From positions 310,001 through 374,000 of the forward strand of contig NZ_QKTO01000002.1 in NCBI RefSeq assembly GCF_003234855.1: a DNA stretch of 64,000 nucleotides. The letters are read 5' to 3'. Position numbers and translations under genes: made by a program. Source of the DNA: Curtobacterium sp. MCBD17_032. GTDB taxonomy: Bacteria; Actinomycetota; Actinomycetes; Actinomycetales; Microbacteriaceae. Positions 7,639 to 18,451 of this stretch are shown here, one piece after another (the stretch's first letter is position 1; each line of letters starts with the position of its first letter). The notes beneath the pieces are model-generated. The model was not told the origin of the DNA. It worked only from the letters and a program-made list of their open reading frames with translations, and did not search any database.

Positions 7639-7923
7639 CTAGCGGGTCGTGAGCTCCTGGTAGTCCGGGTGGCGCTCGATCCACGCCTCGACGTAGCTGC
7701 AGAGCGGGACGACGCGCAGGGAGCCCTCGCGGACGTCGTCGAGTGCGTGCTGCACGAGGATCGACGCATGGCCGCCGCCGCGGTGGGTCGCGTCGACCTC
7801 GGTGTGGGTGAAGCGGATCTCGTCGCCGTCGACCTCGTACGCGGCGAAGCCGATGACCTCGCCGTCCTCGACCAGGGAGTACTGCTGCGCGTCGGTGTCG
7901 TTGCGGACCTGGGGTGATGCCAT
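7639..7923 (-). CDS. Small GNAT family N-acetyltransferase (YjdJ-like)
   Basis: This 94-residue protein has the compact GNAT fold of the YjdJ type: an antiparallel sheet (EDGEVIGFAAYEVDGDEIRFTHTEV), the acetyl-CoA phosphate loop HRGGGHASILVQ near residues 48-58, and a final LCSYVEAWIERHPDYQEL block, all typical of GNAT_acetyltr_3. Length matches the family. It acetylates an unknown amine acceptor. The gene is convergent with the small membrane protein. Confidence 0.85.
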   Translation of the reverse strand: MASPQVRNDTDAQQYSLVEDGEVIGFAAYEVDGDEIRFTHTEVDATHRGGGHASILVQHALDDVREGSLRVVPLCSYVEAWIERHPDYQELTTR

Positions 7924-8019
7924 GACGAGGACGGTACGCCGTCCGTCACACCGCGGGCTGAGCATCGCCCCCGGTGCCGGCCGTCCCCCGCACGGTCGTC
8001 TGTGCGCGAGGACGGTCCG

Positions 8020-8974
8020 GTGCACAACGGAGACGACCGGGGTCCGGACCGGGTGGTCCTCGGCGACGACCTCGACGTCCTGCCGACCCTGCCGGACGCG
8101 TCCTTCACCGTCGTGTACCTCGGGCCCGCCGTTCAACACCGGTCGGAAGCAGCGGCGCCACGCGGTGACGGCCGAGTGTCGGACCGCGGGTGAGCGCGGG
8201 AGGGTCACGGGCTTCCGAGGCCGGACGTATGAACGGATCCGCGGCGACCTGATGCGCTTCGATGACCGGTTCGGGGATCACCGGGGGTTCCTCGAGCCGC
8301 GACTGCTCGAGGCCTGGCGGCTCCTGACCGTCGACCGCACCCCCTACCTGCACCTCGACCACCGCGAGGCCCACTACGCGAAGGTCCTGCTCGACGCGCT
8401 GTTCGGCCGTGACGCGTTCCTCGACGAGATCATCTGGGCGTACGACTTCGGTGCGAAGTCCCGCTCCCGCTGGCCGACCAAGCACGACACGATCCTGGCG
8501 TACGTGAAGGACCCGGCTCGGTACTGGTTCGACTCCGGGGCGGTCGACCGCGAGCTGTACACGGCGCCGGGGCTCGTCACGCTCGAGAAGCGGGAGCGCG
8601 GGAAGCTGCCGACCGATGGGTGGTGGCACACGATCGTGTCGCCAACCGGCAGCGAGAAGACCGGGTACCCGACGCAGAAGCCCGAGGGGGTCCTGCGGCG
8701 CACGATGCAGGCGTCCTCACGCAAGGGGGACTGGGTACTCGATTTCTTCGCGGGGAGCGGCACCCTCGGTGCGGTGGCCCGTGACCTCGGCCGGCGATTC
8801 GTGCTCGTGGACGACGAGCCGGTGGCGGTCGACGTGATGCGACGGCGGTTGCCGCACGCGGTCGTCGATCTCATCAGCTCACGTGGCGAAGCAGCGTTGC
8901 GACAGCGCGACCTGATGCGGATCCACGATGGATTCCGACGATGTGTTGCGCGGCACCGACAGTGGGTAGAGTGA
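8020..8974 (+). pseudogene. DNA methyltransferase (N6_N4_Mtase) broken by a frameshift at its catalytic motif
   Basis: The N-terminal frame (GTG 8020; VVLGDDLDVLPTLPDASFTVVYL) reaches the catalytic DPPF site. There the bases CTCGGGCCCGCCG replace an expected CTCGACCCGCCG: one extra base plus loss of the Asp codon. That frame then stops near 8193. The other frame continues with GPPFNTGR and a full C-terminal part, including HTIVSPTGSEKTGYPTQKPE and the SAM-binding DFFAGSGTLGAVARDLGRR. This is the PF01555 beta-class layout with TRD and motif I intact. Several conserved positions have also drifted. A genuine frameshift is more likely than read error because the DPPF Asp is changed too. Confidence 0.8.
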
Positions 8975-9019
8975 GAAATGTCCGTCGGCCGACGGGTGGG
9001 GGATCATCTCGGGGGCGAT

Positions 9020-10852
9020 ATGATGACGATCGATTTCGACGACGGAGCAGCCGACCGGCTCGTAGCGGTGGCGTCGGAGGTCGACCTGCAGCTCGTGACG
9101 GGTGGGTTCAGTCGACGTTCCGCTGCCGAGCAGGCGATGATGGAGTTCTCTGGCTCGTACGCAGACCGCTTCGGCGACGCGGCGTCGGCGGAGGCCACGG
9201 ACCGACTCACCCTCGCCGCGGCACTCGGTCACCTGGCGGACGCGGTGCGGACGGTGAAGGCCGAAGCGGGACGTGAGCGGGAGCGGCTCGCCGACCTCGC
9301 GGCGTGGCGCGGTCGGGAGCAGGACAGACAGCGCGCTGCAGCCGACCAGTTCCTCGGTGGGCTCGGTTCGGCGGTCGCTCCGTTCCTCGATCCGCAGCCC
9401 TCGAGCGTGGTGATCCGGCCGACACCGATCTCTGCGTCGTTCTCGGCGTCCGACCGTCCAAGGACAGCCGGCGGGTCGAGCGCGGGGACGAGTTCTGCGG
9501 ACCCGGACCGACTCCGTGCCTTCACCGCGTCCGCGCGCTCGTCCGACAGGGGGTTCGCGGACGGCGCGGCGCGCCTCCGGAACGCCTGGACCGTCTTCCG
9601 GACCAACTGCGGATGGGCCGACGTGTCCCGGTCGTCGCTTTTCGCCGGCTTCGACCGGTACCTGCAGGAGAACGCTGCAGATGCCGACTGGATCGACCGC
9701 ATCGCCAACGCCTTCGAACGCGCCGGCAGCGGGCACGCCCTGTCGGACGCGATCATCGACATCGCTGCCGCAGAAGAGATTCCCTCGCAGTTCCAGGGAC
9801 TGCTCGCCCCGGGCGTGGACCCTTCCCGCGCCGCCGCGCTGTGGGCGGGACTCGACCTCGGTACTGCGGAGGACAACGAGCTGGCTGCGCTCCCGACCGA
9901 CGTCCTCGCCGTGCTCGGCAACCTCGAGGGCATCCCGTACTGGGCGCGGCACGTCGCGAACCAGCAGGTGCTCGACGATCGAATCGAACGAGGGAACCTC
10001 GACCCGGTTGAGGACCGCGCACTCCGGAGCATCAGGGCATCGCTCGGCGACGGGCGGTTCCTCATCTCGATGACGGCAGACGTCCCACCACTCGCCGCCA
10101 TCTCGCTCGGCGACCTCGACACGGCCACGAACGTCACGTGGGCCGTCCCCGGGATGACGTCGAGCAGCGAACGCATGGAGGGTTGGGTGCAGGCCGCGCA
10201 GAACATCAAGGACGAGCAGCGGATCGTCGCGGGTGGCGAGGATCGAGCGGTCATTGCATGGATGGGCTACGACGCGCCGCCCGCCCCGCCGAACCTCGGC
10301 GTGTTCAACGAGGAGGCGGCCCAGGCCGGCGCGCCGAAGCTCGCGGCCTCCATCAGGGGTCTCGATGCGGCCCGAGCCGGGGACATGCCCCGGACCAACG
10401 TCCTGGCGCACTCCTACGGCACGACGACTGCATCGCTCGGTCTCACCCAGGCCGGAGTGCACGTCGACAACTTCGTGTCGATCGCCTCCGCTGGCATCCC
10501 GCAGAGCATCCCGACCGCCGACGAGATCCAGGCGAGCCACGTCTACGCCGGGCAAGCTCGCGACACGCTGGTCGGGTTTCCCGGCTTCGGCGACCAGTAC
10601 GCGTACATCGGCCGCGACTTCAGTGTTCCCTACCGTCTCGATCCCACGAACGCCAGCTTCGGCGCAGAGACGTTCGGCGCCGATGGTGCGGTCGTCGACA
10701 CTCCCGCGGGCCCACAAGCACTCAGAGGGGTCAAGGATCACGGCGTCTGGACGGAGCACCACGAGGGATACCTCGACGTCGGCACGGAATCGCTCCGGAA
10801 CGTGGCGCTCGCGACGACAGGGAACGGCGATCGCGTGAGTCCGGCACGATGA
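9020..10852 (+). CDS. DUF1023 alpha/beta hydrolase with helical N-terminal region
   Basis: This 610-residue protein starts at ATG 9020 (GGGGG site upstream); ATG 8978 is an in-frame alternative. Residues 1-120 are helical and rich in Ala, Arg and Glu, like the WXG/LXG-type N-termini of type VII-linked proteins. A middle region (about 150-400) is unassigned. The C-terminal DUF1023 domain carries WMGYDAPP, the nucleophile elbow AHSYGTTTA near residue 466, and a late His in KDHGVW or EHHEGY. A lipoprotein gene follows 46 bases downstream. An effector/immunity pair is one reading; an enzyme with a lipoprotein partner is another. Confidence 0.8.
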   Translation: MMTIDFDDGAADRLVAVASEVDLQLVTGGFSRRSAAEQAMMEFSGSYADRFGDAASAEATDRLTLAAALGHLADAVRTVKAEAGRERERLADLAAWRGREQDRQRAAADQFLGGLGSAVAPFLDPQPSSVVIRPTPISASFSASDRPRTAGGSSAGTSSADPDRLRAFTASARSSDRGFADGAARLRNAWTVFRTNCGWADVSRSSLFAGFDRYLQENAADADWIDRIANAFERAGSGHALSDAIIDIAAAEEIPSQFQGLLAPGVDPSRAAALWAGLDLGTAEDNELAALPTDVLAVLGNLEGIPYWARHVANQQVLDDRIERGNLDPVEDRALRSIRASLGDGRFLISMTADVPPLAAISLGDLDTATNVTWAVPGMTSSSERMEGWVQAAQNIKDEQRIVAGGEDRAVIAWMGYDAPPAPPNLGVFNEEAAQAGAPKLAASIRGLDAARAGDMPRTNVLAHSYGTTTASLGLTQAGVHVDNFVSIASAGIPQSIPTADEIQASHVYAGQARDTLVGFPGFGDQYAYIGRDFSVPYRLDPTNASFGAETFGADGAVVDTPAGPQALRGVKDHGVWTEHHEGYLDVGTESLRNVALATTGNGDRVSPAR

Positions 10853-10898
10853 ACCGAGACCGGAACAGCGAGACCGACCTGATGGAGCACCACCGACC

Positions 10899-11411
10899 AT
10901 GACCATGCGGACCAGCAAGATCGCGCTCGTTGCGATGACGACTGTCCTGGTCGGATTCGTGACCGGCTGTAGTGGAGGAACCATGGAGACTGAACCGACT
11001 CAGACACCCGAGGACGCGAAGCGAGCCGTGGAGCAGCTCGTCGACGATTCGGCCAGTGCACTCGGAGGGAACTGGACCGTGGAGGAGGGCCCACGACTCG
11101 GGACGTGCACGGACGAACGGGGCAACGGCGAGGGCGTGAACTACACGATCCTGTCCTCGCGGGCGGAGCGAGGCGACGTCGAGACGGACGCCAGCACCCT
11201 CAGGACACTGTGGGAGCGGGCCGGCCTCGAAACTGAGCGCTTCTCCAACGGGGACGGCAGCTACTCCGGTCTGAACGGTAGGGGCGCCGGGATCGCCAAC
11301 ATCTCCTTCAACTCGTCCGACCTCGGCGGCGGTGACACGATCAGTGCGACCTCGGAGTGCGCGGCCGGCGACTACGTGGAGCTCCGGGAGCAGGAGCGCG
11401 GGCAGCGCTGA
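10899..11411 (+). CDS. Small lipoprotein, unknown, paired with the DUF1023 hydrolase
   Basis: This 170-residue protein has a signal peptide and lipobox VTGC with Cys24 as the lipidation site, so the mature protein should sit on the outer face of the membrane. The mature part is acidic, begins with an extended linker (TEPTQTPED), and folds into about 130 residues with no recognised domain. It contains two further Cys residues (near 67 and 160) that could form a disulfide. It directly follows the hydrolase in the same direction. Outer-face lipoproteins are common next to DUF1023 proteins in this family, perhaps as immunity or accessory factors; this is inference. Confidence 0.75.
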   Translation: MTMRTSKIALVAMTTVLVGFVTGCSGGTMETEPTQTPEDAKRAVEQLVDDSASALGGNWTVEEGPRLGTCTDERGNGEGVNYTILSSRAERGDVETDASTLRTLWERAGLETERFSNGDGSYSGLNGRGAGIANISFNSSDLGGGDTISATSECAAGDYVELREQERGQR

Positions 11412-11458
11412 CGAGCGCAGAGTCGACGCGGTGGTCGACTGACAGCGGCGGCGGCGGG

Positions 11459-13918
11459 CTACTGCGCCGTGTGTCGCCCGTGGTGCTCGGCCGTGGCAGG
11501 TGCCCCGTCCGACGCGGCGTGCGCCGGGTGCGTCCGGATCGTCGCGGTCGTCGCCGGAGGCTCGTCCAGCGGTGCCGCCGCGGCGTGCGCGCCGTGCGTG
11601 GTCCCGTCGGTGAGCGGTGCCCGGGTGCCGCCCTCGGACTCGTGACCGGCGCGGTCAGCTGCATCCGCGTCGGAGGCGGGCCGGGCGGCGGGGGAGGTGG
11701 TGCCTCCAGACCGGTCCTGCGGCTGCTGCATCGTGACGTCGGGTGAGGTCGGGACCGCCCGCATCGACCCCGTGTCCGGGGCGACCAGCGAACCGGTGTT
11801 CGCGGCCGCCTGCTGCGCGTCCGCGGTCAGCCGGTCGGGGTCGCCCTTGGCGGCGTTCGCCTGCTCCTGCAGGCGGTCGTCGTCGGCGCTCTTCCGCGCC
11901 GCGTCGGCCTGTTCCTGCAGGGCCGAGGTCTTGCGGAGCGGCGGCACGCGGAAGAACCAGGTGAGGACGAAGGCCACGAGGACGACGGCCAGGCCCACCC
12001 AGTAGACGGTCACGGCGGAGTCGCTGAACCCGACCAGGAACGGACGGCTGAGTCGCGGGTCGGCGCCGTTCAGGAACGACGTGTCGTTGGTGGACGACGT
12101 GGCGGACGAGGTCCCGCCCGTGCCGTCGCGGAACCGGTCGACGAGCTCCGGTGCCACGGCGTCGACGACGTTCTCCCGCTCTGCGGCGTTGGCGTAGTCG
12201 ACCTGCAGCGTGCCGTCGACGACCTCGGCGTCCGCATTCGCGGCGGCGGCCTGCAGGGCCTGCTGCTCGGCGTCGCCCTTCGCGTCGTCGACCTGCTGGG
12301 CGATGACCGTGTCGGCGGCCGCGGCCGGGATGCGTCCGGCTGCCACCTGCTGCTGGACGGCCGCGGTGACCCGCTCCGTGACGGCTTGGTCCGCCGCGCG
12401 CTTCGCCTGCACCGCGCCCTGGTCGAGACCGTCCTGCACGTTCTTCTTCAGCGGCGTGACGATCGGGTCCCAGATCTGGTTCATCACGCCCTTGTTCTCC
12501 TGGGCGTTCGCGACGGCGGGGTTGAGCGCCGCGTTCAGGGCGCTCTTGAGGTCAGACTCGTTCTGCAGCGCACCGGTGATGTTCGTCGGCATGAGGCTGA
12601 ATAGCACCGAGAGCAGCACGGCGGTGCCCATCGTGCCGCCGATCTGGCGGAAGAACGTCGCGGCGCTGGTGGCGACACCGATGTCCCGCGGGCTCACCGA
12701 GTTCTGCGCGGCGAGGGTCAGGGTCTGCATGAGCTGCCCGAGCCCGAAACCGATGAGGAACATGCCGGTCATGAGGAACCAGAGCGGACGGTCGGCGGTC
12801 AGGAACGTCAGGACCGTGTAGCCGACGGCGGTGAAGGCCGTGCCGGTGACCGGGAAGATCCGGTACTTCCCCGTGCGCGAGACGATCTGGCCCGAGGCGA
12901 TCGAGGAGATCATCAGGCCGAGGACCATCGGCAGCATCGCGAAGCCGGACTCGGTCGGAGTGACCCCCTTGACGATCTGTAGGTACAGCGGGATGGTCAG
13001 CATCGCGCCGAACATGCCGAAGCCGATGAGCACGGACAGGACGGCTGCCATCGAGAACACCCGCGAGCCGAAGAGCTTCAGCGGCAGGATCGCGTCGTCG
13101 CCCATCGCGCGCTCGACGATGACGAACGCGATCAGCCCGACTGCGCCGATCGCGTAGCAGGCGAAGGCGCCGGGGGAGTCCCAGCCCCACTCGCGGCCCT
13201 GCTCGGCGATGAGGAGCAGCGGCACGAGCGTGACGATGACGAGGCTCGCGCCCCACCAGTCGATACGCGGCTTCTTCCGGGCGTTGAAGTTCGGCAGGTG
13301 CAGGAACGTCAGGACCATGAACAGCGCGATGACGCCGATCGGAACGTTGATGAGGAACACCCACCGCCAGCCGTCGATGAACAGCAGGTCGTCGGCGCCC
13401 GCGAAGACCCCGCCGACGAGCGGCCCGATGACCGAGGAGATGCCGAACACGGCCAGGAAGTAGCCCTGGTACTTCGCACGCTCGCGCGGCGCGAGCATGT
13501 CGCCCATGATCGCCAGCGGCAGCGACATCAGGCCACCGGCACCGAGGCCCTGCAGCGCACGGAAGCCGGCGAGCATGAGCATCGAGGTCGAGAACGACGC
13601 GGCGAGCGAGCCGAGGATGAAGATCGCGATCGCCGTGATGAACAGCGGGCGCCGACCGAACAGGTCGGACAGCTTGCCGTAGATCGGGGTCGTGATGGTC
13701 GAGGCGATGAGGTACCCGGTGGTCACCCATGCCTGCTGGTCGAGCCCGTGCAGGTCGTCGCCGATCGTGCGGATGGCTGTGCCGACGATCGTCTGGTCGA
13801 GGGCGCCGAGGAACATGCCGGCCATGAGGCCGTAGATCACCAGCAGGATCTGGCGGTGGTTCATCACGGCGTTCGACGACGTGGTGGGGGCCGCGGGTGC
13901 GGTCGCGGTCTGTGTCAT
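11459..13918 (-). CDS. DHA2-family MFS drug exporter with long loop and tail
   Basis: This 819-residue protein starts at ATG 13918. The first 460 residues hold the 14-TM DHA2 layout: GALDQTIVGTAIRTIGDDL in TM1, motif A GKLSDLFGRRP, and motif C in VFGISSVIGPLVGGVFAG. Between the last two helices lies an unusual extracytoplasmic stretch of about 180 residues rich in Ala and Gln, with amphipathic heptads. After the last helix is a 150-residue disordered, charged tail. It should export cationic or amphiphilic drugs by proton antiport. A close paralog lies at 61842-63986. A perfect palindrome sits in its promoter region. Confidence 0.9.
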   Translation of the reverse strand: MTQTATAPAAPTTSSNAVMNHRQILLVIYGLMAGMFLGALDQTIVGTAIRTIGDDLHGLDQQAWVTTGYLIASTITTPIYGKLSDLFGRRPLFITAIAIFILGSLAASFSTSMLMLAGFRALQGLGAGGLMSLPLAIMGDMLAPRERAKYQGYFLAVFGISSVIGPLVGGVFAGADDLLFIDGWRWVFLINVPIGVIALFMVLTFLHLPNFNARKKPRIDWWGASLVIVTLVPLLLIAEQGREWGWDSPGAFACYAIGAVGLIAFVIVERAMGDDAILPLKLFGSRVFSMAAVLSVLIGFGMFGAMLTIPLYLQIVKGVTPTESGFAMLPMVLGLMISSIASGQIVSRTGKYRIFPVTGTAFTAVGYTVLTFLTADRPLWFLMTGMFLIGFGLGQLMQTLTLAAQNSVSPRDIGVATSAATFFRQIGGTMGTAVLLSVLFSLMPTNITGALQNESDLKSALNAALNPAVANAQENKGVMNQIWDPIVTPLKKNVQDGLDQGAVQAKRAADQAVTERVTAAVQQQVAAGRIPAAAADTVIAQQVDDAKGDAEQQALQAAAANADAEVVDGTLQVDYANAAERENVVDAVAPELVDRFRDGTGGTSSATSSTNDTSFLNGADPRLSRPFLVGFSDSAVTVYWVGLAVVLVAFVLTWFFRVPPLRKTSALQEQADAARKSADDDRLQEQANAAKGDPDRLTADAQQAAANTGSLVAPDTGSMRAVPTSPDVTMQQPQDRSGGTTSPAARPASDADAADRAGHESEGGTRAPLTDGTTHGAHAAAAPLDEPPATTATIRTHPAHAASDGAPATAEHHGRHTAQ

Positions 13919-13935
13919 GTGCGGGACTCCCGAGG

Positions 13936-13956
13936 ACTTTGCGCTGCGTGCAAAGT
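13936..13956. promoter_or_regulatory. Palindromic operator upstream of the DHA2 exporter
   Basis: Perfect 7-base arms ACTTTGC and GCAAAGT are separated by seven bases, 18 bases before the exporter start codon. Size and symmetry fit a TetR-family operator. No regulator gene adjoins; the TetR gene at 61142 accompanies the paralogous exporter and is a candidate. Confidence 0.6.
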
Positions 13957-14044
13957 TACAACCGCCGCACACACCGCGCGCTCCGGAGGGCTGTTCCTGT
14001 GGGGATCGGCAGCCGTCCACAGTCCGGTGCGTGCCGGGATGGCG

Positions 14045-14938
14045 TCAGGCGACCGCTTCCTCGAGGGCCTCCTGGAACCGCTCGTCCACTTCGATGCGGA
14101 GCTCACCGGTGGCCTGGTCGTAGGAGGAGACGGGGGAGACGTGCCCGTGGCGCGAGAACAGCAGGTCCGGGCTGAGCAGCCCACCCGGGAGGCCCGCGTC
14201 GCGGTCCCCGAGGACGCGCACCAGGAGCCCGGCGAGCGTCTGGACCGCCTGGACGCTGTCGGCATCGCGGAGCGGCACGGCGAGCAGCAGGTGTCGGTGC
14301 GGGATCGCGACCACCGTGCCGAACGGGGCCGCCCCGAACAGCGCGGGCAGGTTCACGGCCTTCGTGGCCGTGAACAGGGACTCGCCCTCGACGATGTGCA
14401 CCCCGGGCGCGATCTCGGCGTTCGCGTCGACCGGCTCGGCGTCGGTGTTGAAGCGACCCATCGCCCACAGCTCGTCGCTCCCGAGCGCCAGCTTCGGCAG
14501 GGCCGAGGTGGAGAGGGTGCTGACCATCGTCGGGTAGTCGACGCACAACGCGAGGACGAGCCCGGGTGCGAACGGCCGGGCGTAGGTCAGGTCGGTCGGG
14601 TCGGCGCCGTCCTCAGCCAGGAGCCGGAGGCGGATCCGGTCGCGGAGCTCGTCGGCCCCGAGGTCCTCGGGCGGGGGTTCGCTGTGCGCCTGCAGCATGC
14701 GGTCGAAGTGCGCGCCGACGATGAGGGCGCGGCGGGCGTCGTTCTCGCCGCGCACCTGCACGGCGAGGTTCGCCAGCAGGTACACCTGGCCGTCCGCGCC
14801 GAGGAGCCGCGCGTGCGCTGGGTCAGCCGGGTCGCCGTCGACCGTCGTCTCGACGCCCCGCTCGGCCAGGGTGCGCTGCGCGAGCACGGCGAGGGACGGA
14901 GCGTCCCCCGTCGGCTTCTTCCGTCCGAACCACGGCAT
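14045..14938 (-). CDS. Conserved hypothetical protein (DUF1444/SseB-like layout)
   Basis: This 297-residue soluble protein starts at ATG 14938 (MPWFGRKKPTGD). A short basic N-terminal stretch is followed by a mixed alpha/beta protein. It has no signal peptide, membrane segment or catalytic motif that I recognise. The repeated ALGSDELW and LLLAVPLRDADSVQAVQTL patterns resemble DUF1444 or SseB-like proteins, but this match is weak. It is separated from pgm by 33 bases in the same direction, so the pair may be co-transcribed. Function unknown. Confidence 0.7.
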   Translation of the reverse strand: MPWFGRKKPTGDAPSLAVLAQRTLAERGVETTVDGDPADPAHARLLGADGQVYLLANLAVQVRGENDARRALIVGAHFDRMLQAHSEPPPEDLGADELRDRIRLRLLAEDGADPTDLTYARPFAPGLVLALCVDYPTMVSTLSTSALPKLALGSDELWAMGRFNTDAEPVDANAEIAPGVHIVEGESLFTATKAVNLPALFGAAPFGTVVAIPHRHLLLAVPLRDADSVQAVQTLAGLLVRVLGDRDAGLPGGLLSPDLLFSRHGHVSPVSSYDQATGELRIEVDERFQEALEEAVA

Positions 14939-14971
14939 GGCGCTAAGCCTCGCACGGACCGGCGTCCCGCG

Positions 14972-16591
<1,620 letters not shown>

Positions 16592-16745
16592 GTCCCCATC
16601 CTGGCATCCGACGCGTGGACGCGTTCAGGGACGGCGGCGGGCCACCAGGAGGTCGCCCGCCGGACGAGGAGCGAGCGGCCGCCTTCCCGGACGAAGGGGG
16701 GCGTCAGGGAGTGCGACCGCTCGCGGTCTGGGGGAGTGGTGCGGG

Positions 16746-16988
16746 TCAGGCGGTGCGGAACGACCCGGTCGCCGTCCGGACGGAACCGGTGACGGTGCGG
16801 GTGCTCGCGGTGACCGTGCTCGGTCGACGGGACTGCGTGTCCACGAAGCGGCCGAGGCGGCCCACGGCGACCCCGGTGTAGCTCCCGATCGTGTCGGTCC
16901 GAGCGTCCGCGGACGAGGTGTACGTGCCGTGCTCGTCGCGCTGCCGGAGCCCGCTCACGAAGGTCCCGCCGAGGGGGAAGGTGTTCAT
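16746..16988 (-). CDS. Small hypothetical protein, Thr/Ser-rich
   Basis: This 80-residue protein starts at ATG 16988 with a strong GAGGAG site six bases upstream, the main reason to call it. It begins MNTFPLGGTFVSGLRQRDEH and continues with a Thr/Ser/Arg-rich region having near-repeats of TVTGSVRTATGSFRTA. No membrane segment is present. No family recognised. It lies between pgm and the methyltransferase operon, separated from the latter by a terminator. Confidence 0.6.
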   Translation of the reverse strand: MNTFPLGGTFVSGLRQRDEHGTYTSSADARTDTIGSYTGVAVGRLGRFVDTQSRRPSTVTASTRTVTGSVRTATGSFRTA

Positions 16989-17071
16989 GATGGTCTCCTC
17001 GCTGTCGTGCCGAGGTGTCACGTCCGTCGAGTCGACGTCCGCGACGCCGTCGACTGCTGCGACCACTCTAC

Positions 17072-17102
17072 GTCCTTCTCTTGCACGATGCAAAAGAAGG
17101 AC
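17072..17102 (-). terminator. Terminator of the methyltransferase operon
   Basis: The stem is GTCCTTCT plus TTGCA pairing with TGCAA plus AGAAGGAC, with one internal mismatch and a CGA loop. It begins four bases after the operon's last stop codon. A classic U-tract is absent, as is usual in high-GC genomes. Confidence 0.6.
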
Positions 17103-17105
17103 GGC

Positions 17106-17774
17106 TCAGGCGACCAGCTCGCAGAAGTGCCGACCGCCGTCCGTCCAGCTCTGACGGGCGGTGAGTCCGGCGGTGGCGGCGTGTGCACGGAGCGCGGAGA
17201 GCCCGACCTCCGCCCACGGGAACGCGGAGCTCGCGTTGCCGTCGGCGTCCGTCACGGTGGCGGTGTAGGTGCGGTCGGCGGCGGCGTCGCGGTTCGTCTC
17301 GACCACCACGCGGCCGCCCGTCCGGACGATCTGCCCGGCGCGGGCCAGGAGCGCGACCGGGTCGCCACCGATGCCGATGTTCCCGTCGATGATGAGCGCG
17401 GTGTCCCAGCGCCCCTCGTCCGGCACCGGGTCGAAGACCGAGCCCTGGACCGCACGGCCGCCGGAGCGCTGGGCGATCGCGACCGCCTCTGCCGAGACGT
17501 CCACCCCGAGCGCGGGCAGACCCATCCGGAGCGCGGCGACGAGCATCCGCCCGGGGCCGCACCCGAGGTCGATCACGGGACCGTCCGCGCCCTCGAGCAG
17601 CGACACGTCGACCCGGTCCGCCGCGGCACTCCACCGGCCGACGTCCATCGTGACGACCTCGCCGGGTCGCGCGGGGTCGGTCAGGCGCAGTCGTCCGTCC
17701 GACCGCAGCGCACGTGCGTACGGCTCGTCGCCCCCGGCCCCGAAGGCCTGGACGGTGCTGGTCGTGTCGGTCAT
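17106..17774 (-). CDS. Class I SAM-dependent methyltransferase
   Basis: This 222-residue protein starts at ATG 17774, overlapping the preceding stop (ATGA). The SAM site VIDLGCGPGRM is near residue 68, with an acidic strand-2 end (GVDVS) near 91 and DGNIG near 130 in the position of the catalytic-face loop. No target-specific domain is visible, so the methyl acceptor is unknown. As the last gene of a three-gene operon with a GT2 glycosyltransferase and a DUF2064 transferase, it probably methylates the product of, or an intermediate in, that glycan or lipid pathway. Confidence 0.85.
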   Translation of the reverse strand: MTDTTSTVQAFGAGGDEPYARALRSDGRLRLTDPARPGEVVTMDVGRWSAAADRVDVSLLEGADGPVIDLGCGPGRMLVAALRMGLPALGVDVSAEAVAIAQRSGGRAVQGSVFDPVPDEGRWDTALIIDGNIGIGGDPVALLARAGQIVRTGGRVVVETNRDAAADRTYTATVTDADGNASSAFPWAEVGLSALRAHAATAGLTARQSWTDGGRHFCELVA

Positions 17775-18451
17775 CGGACACCTCCGGAAGTGGTCGCGGA
17801 CTCGGCGGCGAGGGCCGCCGCGAACCGCGTCGCGGGTGCGAGGGCCGCGACGCGTTCCGCGTCGGGCAGCGTGTCGACGTCGAGCAGCTCGGTCAGGAGG
17901 CCCGTCCCGAGTCCGGCGGACCGCAGCCGTTCCAGCTGCACGGCCCCGGTGTCGTCCTGGGACATCGGCACACCGCGCAGGAGGTCGCCGGTCGGCTCGC
18001 GCAGGTACAGCGACCAGAAGCCGCCGTCCTCCGCCGGGCCGAACCAGGCGTCCCGCTCGGGGTCGTCGAACACCGGGGCGAGGGCAGCGGCGGACACCTG
18101 CGGGGTGTCCATCCCGACCAGGAGCAGCGGTCCGTCGACGGTGTCGAACAGGAAGCCGAGGCGCTCGTCGAGTCCGCCGCCGGGCTGGTGCAGGACGTCG
18201 AATGCCGCGGCGCCCTCCGGCAGGACGTCGCCGTCGTAGAAGAGGACCCGGCGGGCGGCCGGCAGCGCGGAGACCGTCGCGAGCGTGTCGGCGAGGCTCG
18301 CGGCGGCGACCCGTGCGGCGCCCTCGGGGGTGAGCGCCGGCGTCAGGCGGGTCTTCACCTTGCCGGGGAGGCACTCCTTCGCGACGACCGCGACCGTGAC
18401 GCCCTCGTGCCGGGCCGTGACGGGCTCGCTGGCGCCCTGCTCGCGGGTCAC
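17771..18451 (-). CDS. DUF2064 / TIGR04282-type glycosyltransferase
   Basis: This 226-residue protein starts at GTG 18451, overlapping the preceding stop (GTGA). It has the nucleotidyl/glycosyltransferase-like fold of DUF2064: an N-terminal VAVVAKECLPGKVKTRL block near residue 20, RVLFYDGD, a VGMDTPQVS motif near 112, and GPAEDGGFWSLYL near 137. TIGR04282 was named from arsenosugar gene clusters, but this family is widespread in Actinobacteria, where its substrate is unclear. It sits between the GT2 and methyltransferase genes in an overlapping operon, so the three act together. Confidence 0.85.
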   Translation of the reverse strand: MTREQGASEPVTARHEGVTVAVVAKECLPGKVKTRLTPALTPEGAARVAAASLADTLATVSALPAARRVLFYDGDVLPEGAAAFDVLHQPGGGLDERLGFLFDTVDGPLLLVGMDTPQVSAAALAPVFDDPERDAWFGPAEDGGFWSLYLREPTGDLLRGVPMSQDDTGAVQLERLRSAGLGTGLLTELLDVDTLPDAERVAALAPATRFAAALAAESATTSGGVR

